This document shows, in pieces, positions 15,413 through 25,025 of a stretch of 64,000 bases of DNA. Position 1 is the first letter of the stretch, and each line of letters begins with the position of its first letter. Source of the stretch: Kiritimatiellia bacterium. Its GTDB lineage: Bacteria > Verrucomicrobiota > Kiritimatiellia > UBA8416 > JABMPJ01. The stretch lies in assembly GCA_030745755.1 (NCBI GenBank), contig JASLOA010000045.1:120001-184000 (forward strand), read 5' to 3'. Under the pieces are notes generated by a model. It worked only from the letters and a program-made list of their open reading frames with translations. It ran no database searches and had not been told where the DNA came from. A program made the position numbers and the translations under genes.

Positions 15413-18117
15413 CTGAACCCCACTCGACTACTGCTGGCCCGTGGCAGCCCACTCCCGCGGCTGGCACAGCGCAACATGTCGAGCTCGTTGCGGAATGAAC
15501 CCCCACGCATCACACGACGCGTCAGCCCTGCGACGTGGTGCGTCTCCAAGCAGGGGGCCTTGGCCTGCGAGCGTTGCAGGATCAGGTAAGCCCGATCATA
15601 GTACCAGTCCTGACACCACTCCCACACGTTGCCGGCCATACCGTGAACACCCATGGCATTGGCGGGGAACGCCCTAACGGGACTGGTCCACACCCAGCCG
15701 TCAAGGGGCTCCTGGTGGGCCTGGCGGAAGTTCGCTACACGGACCGCCCCGGTTACGCTCGCATCGTCTCCCCACGGGTACACCCTATCCCTGCCGCCCG
15801 CCCGGGCGGCATACTCCCACTCCGCCTCGGTAGGCAGTCGGAAGCCGTTGTGCCCAAAACGACATAGACTCTCGCCGTCTTCATCGAGATCGTAACACGG
15901 CTCCAGGCCGGCCTGACGGCTGCGCCAGTTGCAGAAGGCCACGGCGTCGTACCATGACACAGCGACAACGGGTTCCAGATCAGACTGCCTGAACCCGGGG
16001 GCGCGCCATGTCTCACGGCGCCCCTGAATCTCGGCGTCGGTCAGGAAGCCTTCGTCCTCGATGAATCGCTCAAACATCGCGCGCGTGACCTCGGAAGCAT
16101 CCATGAAGAACGATGACAGGCTCACCTCCTGTGCCGGCGATTCGTCCGGCATTCCCTCCCCGCGGGAGCGACCGCGTAAGAACCGCCCTGCCGGCAAAGC
16201 GATCATCCCATCGATGGCCGTAGCAAAGGCAGGCACGGCAAAAGAAGGCAGAGGCAGGGCATCGATGCCGCGGGCAGTCGCGCTGTCTATGGTGCGAGAC
16301 GCCACGCGATTGGTCTGACCGGACACCAGCAACTTCAGATTCAGGCCGCGGGTTCGGGGCCTACCTTCCACCACACCATCTGGCGTTGTCACAACCCATT
16401 CGCCATGCCCCGTCTGCCAAAGCGACAGCACAGCTTCCGGGTCCAACGTGACTTTGCGTTGTCGCCCCTCGAAGCACTCCAGATCGACGGGATCAAGTAG
16501 CTGCATGTAGAACACATCCCCTGCATCCAGCCGACAGGCGGTCCAACCATCCGGCGCCCGGCGCATTTGATTCGACAGCTCAACAATGCCACTATCCGCA
16601 TCCGGCGCCACATCGGCCTGGTAGGACAGCATTTCCATGGTCTTGTCCGGTATCGATCGTCCCACGAAATGCTCGCCGAAGACCGTCCATACGCACGCGC
16701 GGTCCTGCTCACGGTTGTTCTCAACGCGCCGGATCGCCGTCACATCGATCGTGAGGGGGCCGGCCGCCGATTTGAACGGCACCTGGAGTCCAAGATCCAT
16801 CGCCGCATTGAGGTCGGCCGGATCCCGGCGCATACTCCTTACGTCACGCCAGCGTACCTGATACCCCATCCCGTTCGAGAGCATGACCAACTTCACGACG
16901 TCGGCAGTCGGTCGCCCCTGCAGGGCCCTGCCATCCACGCGTCGCAATTCGAACGTATCGCCAACAGGACGCACGGCATCGATGGTTTCGAGCGCTATCG
17001 GGCCTTCGTCATCGGTCTTCCCGGGCATTGACCACTCAATGGCCTCGGCCACGGGACGCGCACAGAAACGTGAGCCATCCGACAAACACCAGACAAACCA
17101 CCCCGCCGGCACTTCACGAGCGGGCGATCCGAACATCACCTCGCGGCACGTGCGCAGATCCAAAGAAGCGCCGTCACGACCGTCTTTCGACTGGCCCAGA
17201 GCAATCTTCTCAGGGGAAATGTGCCCCACAAACCGTTCTCCATACGCAGTAAAGACACGGTACCGGCCCGTTTCAGGATGGCGCTGCAGGCGCGTCAGCA
17301 GCGAGGAAGGCAGCAGGAGTTCGCCGGCATCGGTTTTTAGCCGCCAGACCACAAGCGGAAGCTCAACGGCGGATCGGGCACCTTCCAGGGGTACCACTTC
17401 AACCCGTGACGCACTTCTGGACGTCCCCTTGGCCGCGCATTCATTTGAGCTCGGGGCGATCTCTCGTATACTCGCCAGGTCAATCTTGAGGCGGTTCCCC
17501 AATCCGTCACGCACCCGCAAGCGGGCAGCACGCTTGGCCAGCATGCATGCTTCGACACGATTTGGATCGAACCAAACCAGGCATACCGCTTCTTCGTCCT
17601 TGCGACGCGGATCGAAAAGGACCTTGCACGTGGCGCCAAGCGGCAAGTCCCATATCCCCGCCACGTTGTCGATCTGCATGATGGCTTCCTGCGTGTCGAC
17701 GACAAACTGCGAGCCACCCGCATCCTTAACCGTCAACGTATGGCGGAAGCCGGCCTGATCCTTGCCCTCGACCACGATGGCCTCAAACGGCATCTCGTCC
17801 AGGCGCCACCGCGTCGGAGACCCATACAGCAGACACGGAACGTCAACACGGAGGAGTCGTCCCGTCCAGACGTCTCCGAAGACCGATGATACGCGACACT
17901 TCCCCTCCGGCCAGCGCTCCATCCGGCGGACGCGGGCCAACGGGATGGTGAGTCGACCCACGTCGGTATCAAAACGCAACGGGATATCAGAGCAGAGACG
18001 TTCGATGACAAGCCCCTCGACTAACTCCATGCGCACACGGACCATGTCATCCGACGCCGCCGCGACACCCACAACGGTCGCAAGCATTACCCCCATTATT
18101 GGCCACACACGTCTCAT
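15391..18117 (-). CDS. Secreted protein with N-terminal repeat region and C-terminal formylglycine-generating-enzyme-like (SUMF1) domain
   Basis: A 908-residue protein with a signal peptide (IMGVMLATVVGVAAA). About 640 residues follow that contain several copies of a beta-rich unit: CRVSSVFGDVWTGRLL, YRVFTAYGERFVGHISPEK and CVWTVFGEHFVGRSIPDK, each preceded by an L-I-P/D-L-A-x-I/V-R-x-x-E/R-like strand. The last 250 residues are an FGE-sulfatase (SUMF1) domain: MIALPAGRFLRGRS, FFMDASEVTRAMFERFI, VVAVSWYDAVAFCNW, GFRLPTEAEWEYAARAGG, MAGNVWEWCQDWYYD and VMRGGSF. Only one cysteine (LRCASRG) lies where active sulfatase-activating enzymes usually have a pair, so sulfatase activation is doubtful; binding or another role is likely. 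A GAGGAG precedes the ATG. It overlaps the next gene by 22 bases. Confidence 0.8.
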   Translation of the reverse strand: MRRVWPIMGVMLATVVGVAAASDDMVRVRMELVEGLVIERLCSDIPLRFDTDVGRLTIPLARVRRMERWPEGKCRVSSVFGDVWTGRLLRVDVPCLLYGSPTRWRLDEMPFEAIVVEGKDQAGFRHTLTVKDAGGSQFVVDTQEAIMQIDNVAGIWDLPLGATCKVLFDPRRKDEEAVCLVWFDPNRVEACMLAKRAARLRVRDGLGNRLKIDLASIREIAPSSNECAAKGTSRSASRVEVVPLEGARSAVELPLVVWRLKTDAGELLLPSSLLTRLQRHPETGRYRVFTAYGERFVGHISPEKIALGQSKDGRDGASLDLRTCREVMFGSPAREVPAGWFVWCLSDGSRFCARPVAEAIEWSMPGKTDDEGPIALETIDAVRPVGDTFELRRVDGRALQGRPTADVVKLVMLSNGMGYQVRWRDVRSMRRDPADLNAAMDLGLQVPFKSAAGPLTIDVTAIRRVENNREQDRACVWTVFGEHFVGRSIPDKTMEMLSYQADVAPDADSGIVELSNQMRRAPDGWTACRLDAGDVFYMQLLDPVDLECFEGRQRKVTLDPEAVLSLWQTGHGEWVVTTPDGVVEGRPRTRGLNLKLLVSGQTNRVASRTIDSATARGIDALPLPSFAVPAFATAIDGMIALPAGRFLRGRSRGEGMPDESPAQEVSLSSFFMDASEVTRAMFERFIEDEGFLTDAEIQGRRETWRAPGFRQSDLEPVVAVSWYDAVAFCNWRSRQAGLEPCYDLDEDGESLCRFGHNGFRLPTEAEWEYAARAGGRDRVYPWGDDASVTGAVRVANFRQAHQEPLDGWVWTSPVRAFPANAMGVHGMAGNVWEWCQDWYYDRAYLILQRSQAKAPCLETHHVAGLTRRVMRGGSFRNELDMLRCASRGSGLPRASSSRVGFRCVRSRQ

Positions 18118-18240
18118 AGCACTCGACTCCTCAGTAAAGGTTATTCATCCAAAGCTAACCGGGCTGGACCTGCCCGTCGACGACGAAGCCTTCCGCATCG
18201 CCTGATGGCACGCCCCATCCTACGGGCGATGCACGCCCGG

Positions 18241-19647
18241 TCAATAAGCATTCTTGTGGTTAAATCCGACAAAGAGGGTTAAACAAAGGATCTTGAAATC
18301 AAGTAAGATGGACCAATTTCGGATATACTCCAAGTCGCAATCGACACGTTCCTGCATCTTCTCAAGCGTATCCGTCACGCCACGAAAGCCTCGGATCTGC
18401 GCGAGTCCCGTAATGCCGGGCTTAACCTTGTGTCGCAGCATGTAACCCTGAATCAGCTTTCTATATTCCTCATTGTGGGCTACTGCGTGCGGACGTGGAC
18501 CCACGAGCGACATATGTCCTCTTAGCACATTGAAGAGTTGAGGCAGTTCATCCAACGAGGTCTTGCGGAGGTAAGCCCCTAAAGGGGTGACGCGGCAGTC
18601 CGTTTTGCTTGCTTGACGGATTTCGGCTCCATCTTCGCAGACCGACATGGTGCGGAACTTCCAGACTTGGATTTCGTTGCCCCCTATGCCATAACGGCGC
18701 TGCTTGAAGAGAATCGGGCCATGGCTGGTGCGTTTGACGAGCACGGCGATGACCGCCATCGGGAGTGCCGCCAGCAATAATGCTAGCACCGCCAGCACTA
18801 TATCCTCAGCCCGTTTGAAGGCGCCGTCGACGCCGGAGAGGGGGGCATCGAAGATGTTGAGTGTGGGTAGGTCGCCTAATAGGGAGACGGGAGCGCGGAA
18901 GAGATCGAAGGCGGCAAAGCTCGGAACAATATGGAGGTCGGCGGTGGTGTCGGATAGCTCCCTGACGAGCCGGTCGATGGCCTCGGTTTCTGATAGTGAT
19001 AAGCCGACATAGACCGCATCGATTTCTCCTGCGTGAGCGCGCGATATGAGGGAGGCGATGTCGCCTTGGATGTCCAAGCCGCTATCCCGGTCGCTGACAG
19101 GGCAGTCGTCAGCGAAGACCCCTACTAGATTCAGTCCCATCTCGGGCGTGGTTTCGATCGTGTGGCAGACGCGGCTGGTAGTCTCGGTTACGCCTACCAC
19201 GGCGACCGTACGGGAGTTATGTCCCATAGCCCGCAGTGACTGTAGCGCGGACCGAACGATCATCCTCAACAGCGACAACGATAATGGGACCAGAAAGGCC
19301 CATGTCGTCAGGACCAGGCGCGAATAGATCGTGCTGCGTTTGGCAACGAACCCCACGAGCAATAGCGCAAGAAAGCTCAGTCCCCACGTCTTCCAGATCG
19401 CCATCATCTCAACGTGCGGGGACTCGCCGCGGTAGGAGCGGTAGAGATTTGTGGTCTCCGAGAATAGCTGAAAAGTGAGTACCGCGATCAGCGCCAAAAT
19501 AATGTAGTGGTTCTGACGCGTCAGCTCTGCGTGGCTCAAGACAAAAAGTACCCAGACCGATCCACCTATGATCAGGGAGTCGGGGATGCGTGCGCAGACG
19601 CCAATGGGTCCGCCATGTCGACGTAAGGTTCCACCAAGGTGGGTCAT
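18241..19647 (-). CDS. Undecaprenyl-phosphate sugar-phosphate transferase (WcaJ/WbaP type)
   Basis: A 468-residue polyprenyl glycosylphosphotransferase that starts glycan synthesis by moving a sugar phosphate onto undecaprenyl phosphate at the inner membrane. Four N-terminal helices are followed by a CoA-binding-like Rossmann region (RTVAVVGVTETTSRV). A fifth helix (VLAVLALLLAALPMAVIAVLV) leads to the catalytic domain: KRTSHGPILFKQRRYGIGG, VWKFRTMSV, YLRKTSLDELPQLFNVLRGH, MSLVGPRPHA, and GITGLAQIRGFRG near the end. It overlaps the WecG-type gene by four bases (ATGA), so the pair is coupled. Sugar specificity cannot be read from sequence. Confidence 0.93.
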   Translation of the reverse strand: MTHLGGTLRRHGGPIGVCARIPDSLIIGGSVWVLFVLSHAELTRQNHYIILALIAVLTFQLFSETTNLYRSYRGESPHVEMMAIWKTWGLSFLALLLVGFVAKRSTIYSRLVLTTWAFLVPLSLSLLRMIVRSALQSLRAMGHNSRTVAVVGVTETTSRVCHTIETTPEMGLNLVGVFADDCPVSDRDSGLDIQGDIASLISRAHAGEIDAVYVGLSLSETEAIDRLVRELSDTTADLHIVPSFAAFDLFRAPVSLLGDLPTLNIFDAPLSGVDGAFKRAEDIVLAVLALLLAALPMAVIAVLVKRTSHGPILFKQRRYGIGGNEIQVWKFRTMSVCEDGAEIRQASKTDCRVTPLGAYLRKTSLDELPQLFNVLRGHMSLVGPRPHAVAHNEEYRKLIQGYMLRHKVKPGITGLAQIRGFRGVTDTLEKMQERVDCDLEYIRNWSILLDFKILCLTLFVGFNHKNAY

Positions 19648-20420
19648 GCTTTCTCAACTTTCACAGGAGGGAGCTTCTCTTTGTACCGGAAAACGAGATA
19701 GGCCAGCCGAATCGCGCTCCAGTAGCGGGGAATATAGACCGACGGCTTATCAATGCAACGCCAAAGCCACCCAAGATAGAGTCGATCCGCCCACATTGGA
19801 ATCTTGGCTTGGTGTCCGGTGAGGAATGCAATAGCAGCTCCCGTGCAGATGATGGCAGGTTTGTAGGAGAGATTTTTCTGCAAGTAGCGCCCCAACTTCT
19901 CCTGCTTGCCGCCTGCAATATTGAGAATGACGAATTGTGGCTGAAGCGCATCAAGTTTCGCCAGCAGTTCGGGGTCCTCAACGGGACCATCTGAAGGATA
20001 CATCGGGGCGACAAATATATTGTCTATGGGTACGGAGATACCGCGATTCGAGAGGTGTCGGAGCGTTGCTGCGCATTCCTCCTCGCGTGGCATGAGCCAG
20101 AAACTGCTGCTGGCACCCCTGCGGGTTTCCTGATTGAGAAAGGCATCGATGAATTCGAGACCGGATATTCTCTCCAGCTTACCGAGGCCAAAGAGGCGCG
20201 AGAGAAGCGCCAGATACCCGCTGTCGACGATGGCGTAGTCGGCCCCCAGAAGAGCATCTCTGTAGCTCTGATCCCGATCGAGAGTTGCAAGTCCCGGTCC
20301 TGACGGGACAACGAGAAGCCCCCCGGCGAGGACTGTCGCCACGGCCTCAGGGGGCTTCATGTTCAGGAATCTTACCCCAAGCACTGTGGCGTATACGGGT
20401 TGCTTGCAGCATCCGGTCAT
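19644..20420 (-). CDS. WecG/TagA/CpsF-family glycosyltransferase
   Basis: A 258-residue enzyme of the GT26 family, which adds the second sugar (for example N-acetylmannosaminuronate in enterobacterial antigen) to a lipid-linked first sugar. Visible features are VPSGPGLATLDRDQSYRDAL, ADYAIVDSGYL, RISGLEFIDAFL, VAPMYPSDGPVEDPELLAKL, FVILNIAGGKQEKLG, then ICTGAAIAFLTGHQAKIPMW and the closing RLYLGWLWR. Its overlap with the initiating transferase gene (ATGA) and with the sulfotransferase gene (ATGA) makes a tightly coupled trio. Confidence 0.9.
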   Translation of the reverse strand: MTGCCKQPVYATVLGVRFLNMKPPEAVATVLAGGLLVVPSGPGLATLDRDQSYRDALLGADYAIVDSGYLALLSRLFGLGKLERISGLEFIDAFLNQETRRGASSSFWLMPREEECAATLRHLSNRGISVPIDNIFVAPMYPSDGPVEDPELLAKLDALQPQFVILNIAGGKQEKLGRYLQKNLSYKPAIICTGAAIAFLTGHQAKIPMWADRLYLGWLWRCIDKPSVYIPRYWSAIRLAYLVFRYKEKLPPVKVEKA

Positions 20421-21301
20421 GCAGAACTTTCCTCTCCTAGCCCGATCTCGTTCAAGGCCTCAGAAATTTCATCGCGCCGAGATACGTGTCCCGATGCAGA
20501 GATGCGTTCACTCGAGAATGTCTGCATTGCCCGTTTCGCTGTCGCTGCGGATGCATCCAACCCCGAAAACCTCAGCAACTCTCTCACGCTTTCTTGTGAC
20601 ACATGCAGGTCTGATAGGCGGAAGAGCTTCAACTGGTTGCCATAGAGTTCCTCAAATTGGTGCCTATGCTTCTGGCTTCGGCGAAAGACCTCGACATGAT
20701 AGTTTAGAAGACCACGTGTCCGCACCAACTCGCTAAATCCTTCGATCTTTGGCCCGAACGGGAGCGTCCTGCATACCTGCCTAAGCCAAAGGAAGCGGAA
20801 TGTGTAACCCGCAAACTGAACCAGGTCGCGAGTTCCCAGCTGCTGCGACAATGTGCGTTTCCCCATGGCACCAGCGAGATCCTCGCTTCCCGCCCCTCGC
20901 AAGTACTTACGAAAGATGATTGACGGGCGAAGCGAATCACATGTTTCTGATCGCATCAGATTTGAGGCGATACAGGCAACGGGATCACGCTCCATATAGA
21001 TAACTAATGCTTGCGGGAAGACTGCATGGACTAGCTCTGGTCGCAGGGAGTTGGCTGGCGATTTCTCAACAAGAGTTCGTCCATGTAGTCCATCGGTCAG
21101 TCGTTTTGAAATCCTGTCGCATGCTCGTCGCCGAACAGGATTATTCTCATCGGCCAAATAACGGAAGTTTCCGGTTTTCCAGAGCATGTGGGGCTCGACC
21201 TCCACATGCACCCCTGGCTGCAGCCCCAGTATGTGCTGCGCCAGAGTCGTGCCGGATCTAGCCATGCCTACTATTAGTATTGGCTGATGCGCTAGTTGCA
21301 T
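20417..21301 (-). CDS. Sulfotransferase family protein (PAPS-dependent)
   Basis: A 294-residue protein with the two PAPS-binding motifs of sulfotransferases: the 5'-phosphosulfate loop ILIVGMARSGTTLAQHIL at residues 8-25 and the 3'-phosphate motif VIYMERDPVACIASNLMRSE around residue 105. KSPANSLRPE lies between them. It would move sulfate onto a carbohydrate hydroxyl in the cytoplasm, giving a sulfated glycan. It is coupled to the WecG-type gene by an ATGA overlap, which ties it to synthesis of the same polysaccharide. The acceptor is unknown. Confidence 0.85.
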   Translation of the reverse strand: MQLAHQPILIVGMARSGTTLAQHILGLQPGVHVEVEPHMLWKTGNFRYLADENNPVRRRACDRISKRLTDGLHGRTLVEKSPANSLRPELVHAVFPQALVIYMERDPVACIASNLMRSETCDSLRPSIIFRKYLRGAGSEDLAGAMGKRTLSQQLGTRDLVQFAGYTFRFLWLRQVCRTLPFGPKIEGFSELVRTRGLLNYHVEVFRRSQKHRHQFEELYGNQLKLFRLSDLHVSQESVRELLRFSGLDASAATAKRAMQTFSSERISASGHVSRRDEISEALNEIGLGEESSA

Positions 21302-21370
21302 GTGTCCCTTTCTGTCACGTGTCCCCTAGCCGAGAATGGCAGTTGGAGAATCATCCTGAGATGTGCTTAT

Positions 21371-22603
21371 CTAAGTGCCATTCGGCACTAGCCGTCCATG
21401 ATTCGATCTGCTGAGTACGTGATCGAGTGCCTGCTCAATGCATTTTGACAAGCGAGACACGTCATCCCATTTGTCTTCAAGAGCAAGGCGCCGAGCTGCA
21501 AGTTGAAGACGGTTGAGTGTTGCGATGTCAGCAATATCGTGCGCGATGCCCGACGTCAGTTGTTGCATGCTATCAAACAATCGTGCGGAGACCCTGTCGT
21601 GGAGCGGTACGTCGGCGACCGCCTTGCGCAGCGCATAAACGGGTAGCCCAGCAGAAACATACTCGAGCTGCTTCAGTTTAAAGCCGCCTCCTGCAAGTTC
21701 TGGAATAACGCCGATGCGTGCTCTCTGAAGGTACATGGCCGGTGAAGGCACTGGGCCGGTGAAGTTGACTTCCGGCCACATTCGCCTGAAGCGTTCCAGA
21801 TTGCTCGGAGACATTTGTCCTACAACCGTGGTCTTGACGCCTGCTTCCGCAAATGGCTTACGGGCGGCAGTGAGGAACATCCGAAGGTTTCTGAGTTTGG
21901 CTTCCCACAGGTAGCTCCCTGATATGCAAGCTTCGAGAGGTTGGTCGGCGTCAATCTGCCTGTCGGTGAAAGACTGCTCGCACACCGGAGAGGCGATAGC
22001 GCAGGGAATGCGGCCGTAGAGCGCTTCGAACCGTTGAGCATCACCAGTCGATATGGCCGTGAACGTACTGGCGGACGCAAGCGATTCTCTCTCGTAGATC
22101 GATGTTCTAAGTAGTTCAAGGGCATGAGCAAAGAAGCGGGGCTGTGGGAAGCTGGTGCTATGGAGTATCGTGCGGCGGACGTCGCCCTCGATATTCTGAG
22201 AGACATACACCGAAGGTATGTTGCCAGTGGAGTTCTGTCGAAGTGACCAGGTCGTTGCCAGATGTGAACACACAATCGTGGTTGGAGTCTCCCTGCTGCA
22301 TAGCTTTGCCAGCTGGGCGCATGTTGTTGCGTCGTGGGACATGGTTACTACGTTTGGGGCACGTGTTGCTGTCCGTGCAGGAAGAGATTTTCTTACAGGC
22401 GGCAGCCTGATAATACGGACATTGCTGCCGAATTGGACAAGGTCAACCAATCTGGGGGTGGCTGCCTTTGCATGGCAGACGACTGTCACTTTCTCAGAGA
22501 TCCCGCTGAGCGCGTGGATCAGTTGCGTTGAGTAGAAAGTATCACCTGTTGTCGCTGTATTGGGGTCGTATCGACACAGGAAAAGTACATGTCGTGTTAG
22601 CAA
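21371..22603 (-). CDS. Glycosyltransferase, family 4 (GT-B fold)
   Basis: A 410-residue GT-B glycosyltransferase. The N-terminal lobe starts with HVLFLCRYDPNTATTGDTFY, and the C-terminal lobe has a donor-binding region KTTVVGQMSPSN ... RIGVIPELAGGGFKLKQLEY ... GLPVYALRKAVAD, where the GGGFK-K-LEY pattern is typical of family 1/4 enzymes. It probably adds one sugar of the repeat unit from a nucleotide sugar. I prefer TTG at 22603, which has GAGG six bases upstream and begins right at the first strand; a longer frame starts at 22657. It is separated from the wzy gene by an insertion sequence. Confidence 0.85.
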   Translation of the reverse strand: MLTRHVLFLCRYDPNTATTGDTFYSTQLIHALSGISEKVTVVCHAKAATPRLVDLVQFGSNVRIIRLPPVRKSLPARTATRAPNVVTMSHDATTCAQLAKLCSRETPTTIVCSHLATTWSLRQNSTGNIPSVYVSQNIEGDVRRTILHSTSFPQPRFFAHALELLRTSIYERESLASASTFTAISTGDAQRFEALYGRIPCAIASPVCEQSFTDRQIDADQPLEACISGSYLWEAKLRNLRMFLTAARKPFAEAGVKTTVVGQMSPSNLERFRRMWPEVNFTGPVPSPAMYLQRARIGVIPELAGGGFKLKQLEYVSAGLPVYALRKAVADVPLHDRVSARLFDSMQQLTSGIAHDIADIATLNRLQLAARRLALEDKWDDVSRLSKCIEQALDHVLSRSNHGRLVPNGT

Positions 22604-22720
22604 AGTCGTCCTCGCGTGGTTGTTTGCGGGCTTCCGTTGGCTCAAAGCTGCCTGCAATGTGTGTGATTATCAAGATGCTTTGCCTGCTTGGGTGCATCAT
22701 AGACGTATACATTCTTTCTT

Positions 22721-23737
22721 GGTATCCCCTTTACCCTAGTGGATTTCAGGGGATTCCAATGATCTCATTATCTGACTCAGTCTTAAGCATAACCATTTCT
22801 TCGATAAGACGCTGGAATATCTTGCCAACATGCTTGGAGCGGCGACGGTTGAATCTGAAGACGTACTCATCGAGGTATGTTTGGAAGTGCCATTTTTGAA
22901 CACCGCCCTGGTAGGTAGCTCCCAGCCAGCGTTTCAGCAAGGACGCAACGAGATGTACATGAGGAAATAACCTGCGCGCCCGCTTCTCGTCACCTCTGAT
23001 AGGCGTAACGCGATGCCGATACCCGGCAGCCTTCGTACCGTTGTATCCATTCCAATCGTCCGTGTGCACTTTGGCGCCCTTTTCAACGTTATCTGTTATG
23101 AACCCAACCAAGCTCTCTCCAGAAGCGTCCGGTACGTGACGGAGACGAATGCGTCCCACTTTCTTGCCGTCCAACTCGACGGCGATTACGACAAGTGCTT
23201 TGCCAACCAATTGGCGGCCGCCTACACCAGACTCGTAGCCGCCCACGTAGATCTCATCAACTTCCACTGCTCCCTTCAGCAAACTGCGTTCCGATCGAAC
23301 CGTCGCCCGACGAAGATCCTGCAGCATCAGCCAGGCGGTCTTGTATCCCACCTTCAATTCACGCTGAAGGGTTTTCGCACTGACCCCCGTCTTTTGCGTA
23401 CACAACAGCCAAACCGCCGCAAACCACTTGCATATGGGAGTGCGCGAATTATGCAGAATCGTACCCGCAGTAATCGAGGTCTGTCGGTTGCACCCACGAC
23501 AATATACCGTGCCTCGCGCCGTCGACCACCCGTCATGCGAACTGCAGGCCGGACAAGCGAATCCATTGGGCCATCGCACCTCACTCAAATAGATGAAACA
23601 TGCTTCGTCTGTGTCAAACCTATCCAGAAACTCCATCAGGTTCCTAGGAAACTCGCCGTCAATGTCTGTGACTTCAGCCTTGCTCTCACTCATGTGGCCA
23701 GAATAATCCCATTTACCACTGGAGAAAAGGGGATGCC
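22721..23737 (-). mobile_element. IS1595-family (ISXO2-like) insertion sequence
   Basis: A 1,017-base element with imperfect terminal inverted repeats: left end GGTATCCCCTTTACCCTAGT, right end (reverse complement) GGCATCCCCTTTTCTCCAGT, matching at 16 of the first 20 positions and continuing less well. It carries one transposase gene on the minus strand. I see no 8-bp target duplication: flanks are TCTTTCTT on the left and CAGTTACG on the right, so one boundary may have been altered after insertion. It lies in the 3' end of the wzy gene. Confidence 0.8.
22746..23693 (-). CDS. IS1595-family transposase
   Basis: A 315-residue transposase counted from MSESKAEVTD. An N-terminal zinc ribbon (CPACSSHDGWST ... 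YCRGC) is followed by QTSITAGTILHNSRTP, and the catalytic RNase H-like domain has first Asp in AVEVDEIYVGGYE, second Asp in AKVHTDDWNGYNG, and then HVHLVASLLKRWLGATYQGG with FRFNRRRS at the end. This late region differs from the classic Asn/Glu of some members but is common in ISXO2-like transposases. It cuts and pastes the surrounding element. The frame is open upstream into wzy, giving a 759-codon combined frame. The element appears intact. Confidence 0.88.
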   Translation of the reverse strand: MSESKAEVTDIDGEFPRNLMEFLDRFDTDEACFIYLSEVRWPNGFACPACSSHDGWSTARGTVYCRGCNRQTSITAGTILHNSRTPICKWFAAVWLLCTQKTGVSAKTLQRELKVGYKTAWLMLQDLRRATVRSERSLLKGAVEVDEIYVGGYESGVGGRQLVGKALVVIAVELDGKKVGRIRLRHVPDASGESLVGFITDNVEKGAKVHTDDWNGYNGTKAAGYRHRVTPIRGDEKRARRLFPHVHLVASLLKRWLGATYQGGVQKWHFQTYLDEYVFRFNRRRSKHVGKIFQRLIEEMVMLKTESDNEIIGIP

Positions 23738-25025
23738 CAGTTACGTTCTCTTTCCATGACTTGTCATCATTCTGCGATAAGCGCAGAAGGAGGCCAAGGG
23801 CTGCAAAATAGATAGTGTTGGGGCAGATGGTTCCCGAATTGTTTGAAAAAGTATCACAACTTGCGGCAATGGCGTATCCGATGATCATCGCCAGCCCCAT
23901 AGTTGACGCACGGCTCTGTATGGCAGATCCCCGCATGAACGTGCGAAACAGGATAATTTGAACGGCGATAAAGGCCGTCACCCCCCCGACCCCGGAGCCC
24001 AGCGCGATCGCAAGATACTCACTATGGGTGTTGGCACTTTCCCACAGTCCAGTGAACACGCTATACTTTCCTGAAGTTTGAATGAAGTGAGAAAACCCAA
24101 CGCCCTGTGGGTTCTTCAAGACCATCCTGACAGCGTCGCCCCAGAGCATTAGCCGAACACGTATGCTTTCATCCTCAAGTATTTCCAATCCACTTGTGAA
24201 TGACCTGAGACGACGCAGTAGGTCAGCGTTGATGTCGATGCTGATATGAAAGAGGCCGATGGCGAGTAGTAGGGCTATTGACAGCGCAGCAACGATTGCA
24301 GCTGTCTTCAGTATCTTAGTGTTTCCGTAAAGGGGGCTCCAAACGAACCAGCCCGTGCAAATAAGGCCGATCCAGATATATCGTGTTCCGAGTGTTAGCA
24401 GTGTGGTTATGAGCGCCATGGCGAGAAGCAGAGCTCCTTGGCGGGACATAGAACGCTTCGATGTTGCCGCTAGAGCCAACGAAAGGGGAACTAGGAAGAA
24501 ACCGAAACAGGAGAGCATCGTGGCTGAGACCGGGTTCTCGTAGAGAGGGAAGTGGTACCGTTGACCACGGTTGCAGTAAAGTAGTCGTGAGATGGGGTTC
24601 CATCCTCCATCTGGTAGCGAGTAGGCCGCGTAGAGAAACACTCCTGCGTTGACCGTAAGAAAGATCCACATTAGCTGTCGCATGGCCGATGGCGACCATG
24701 GGAGAAGCACGGCCAACATGAAGACCGCCACGGAAGTCAGAACGGAACGGAGGACTATGTAGGCGTCTGCGACACTCAGGCCATGCTTCGATCCGGCCAC
24801 GAACTCGATTAGCAACGGCAGTACTGAGCAACACACCAGCAAGGTCAGTGCCATCGGCACCCCGTGAGGGAATTGGTTACTTCTTCGCCGTGAGCAGATG
24901 TTCGCCACGGTGTGGAAGGCAGCAAACCCAATGGCCAAGATTTCGGCTAGTGGGTATGTTCCTTGCAACGGTGGTAGCCAGAGGGTCGCAAGGACTGTCG
25001 CATATATGTACGCAGAGAATCTCAC
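23738..25025 (-). CDS. O-antigen polymerase (Wzy-like), 3' end replaced by the insertion sequence
   Basis: About 429 residues of a polytopic membrane protein with some 10-12 hydrophobic helices, for example IYATVLATLWLPPLQGTYPL, LLLAMALITTLLTLGTRYIW and IVAALSIALLLAIGLFHI. A Wzy_C-type periplasmic stretch follows: NPQGVGFSHFIQTSGKYSVF then SANTHSEYLAIALGSGVGGV. It would polymerise repeat units in the periplasm. The normal stop is missing: after NDDKSWKENVTG the frame enters the insertion sequence and runs in frame into its transposase. Length suggests only a few C-terminal residues were lost, so the protein may still work, perhaps as a fusion. Its start overlaps the DUF115 gene by four bases (ATGA). 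Confidence 0.8.

Noticed and set aside
22713..23745. 8-bp target duplication around the IS1595-type element
   Set aside because: Flanks TCTTTCTT and CAGTTACG do not match.
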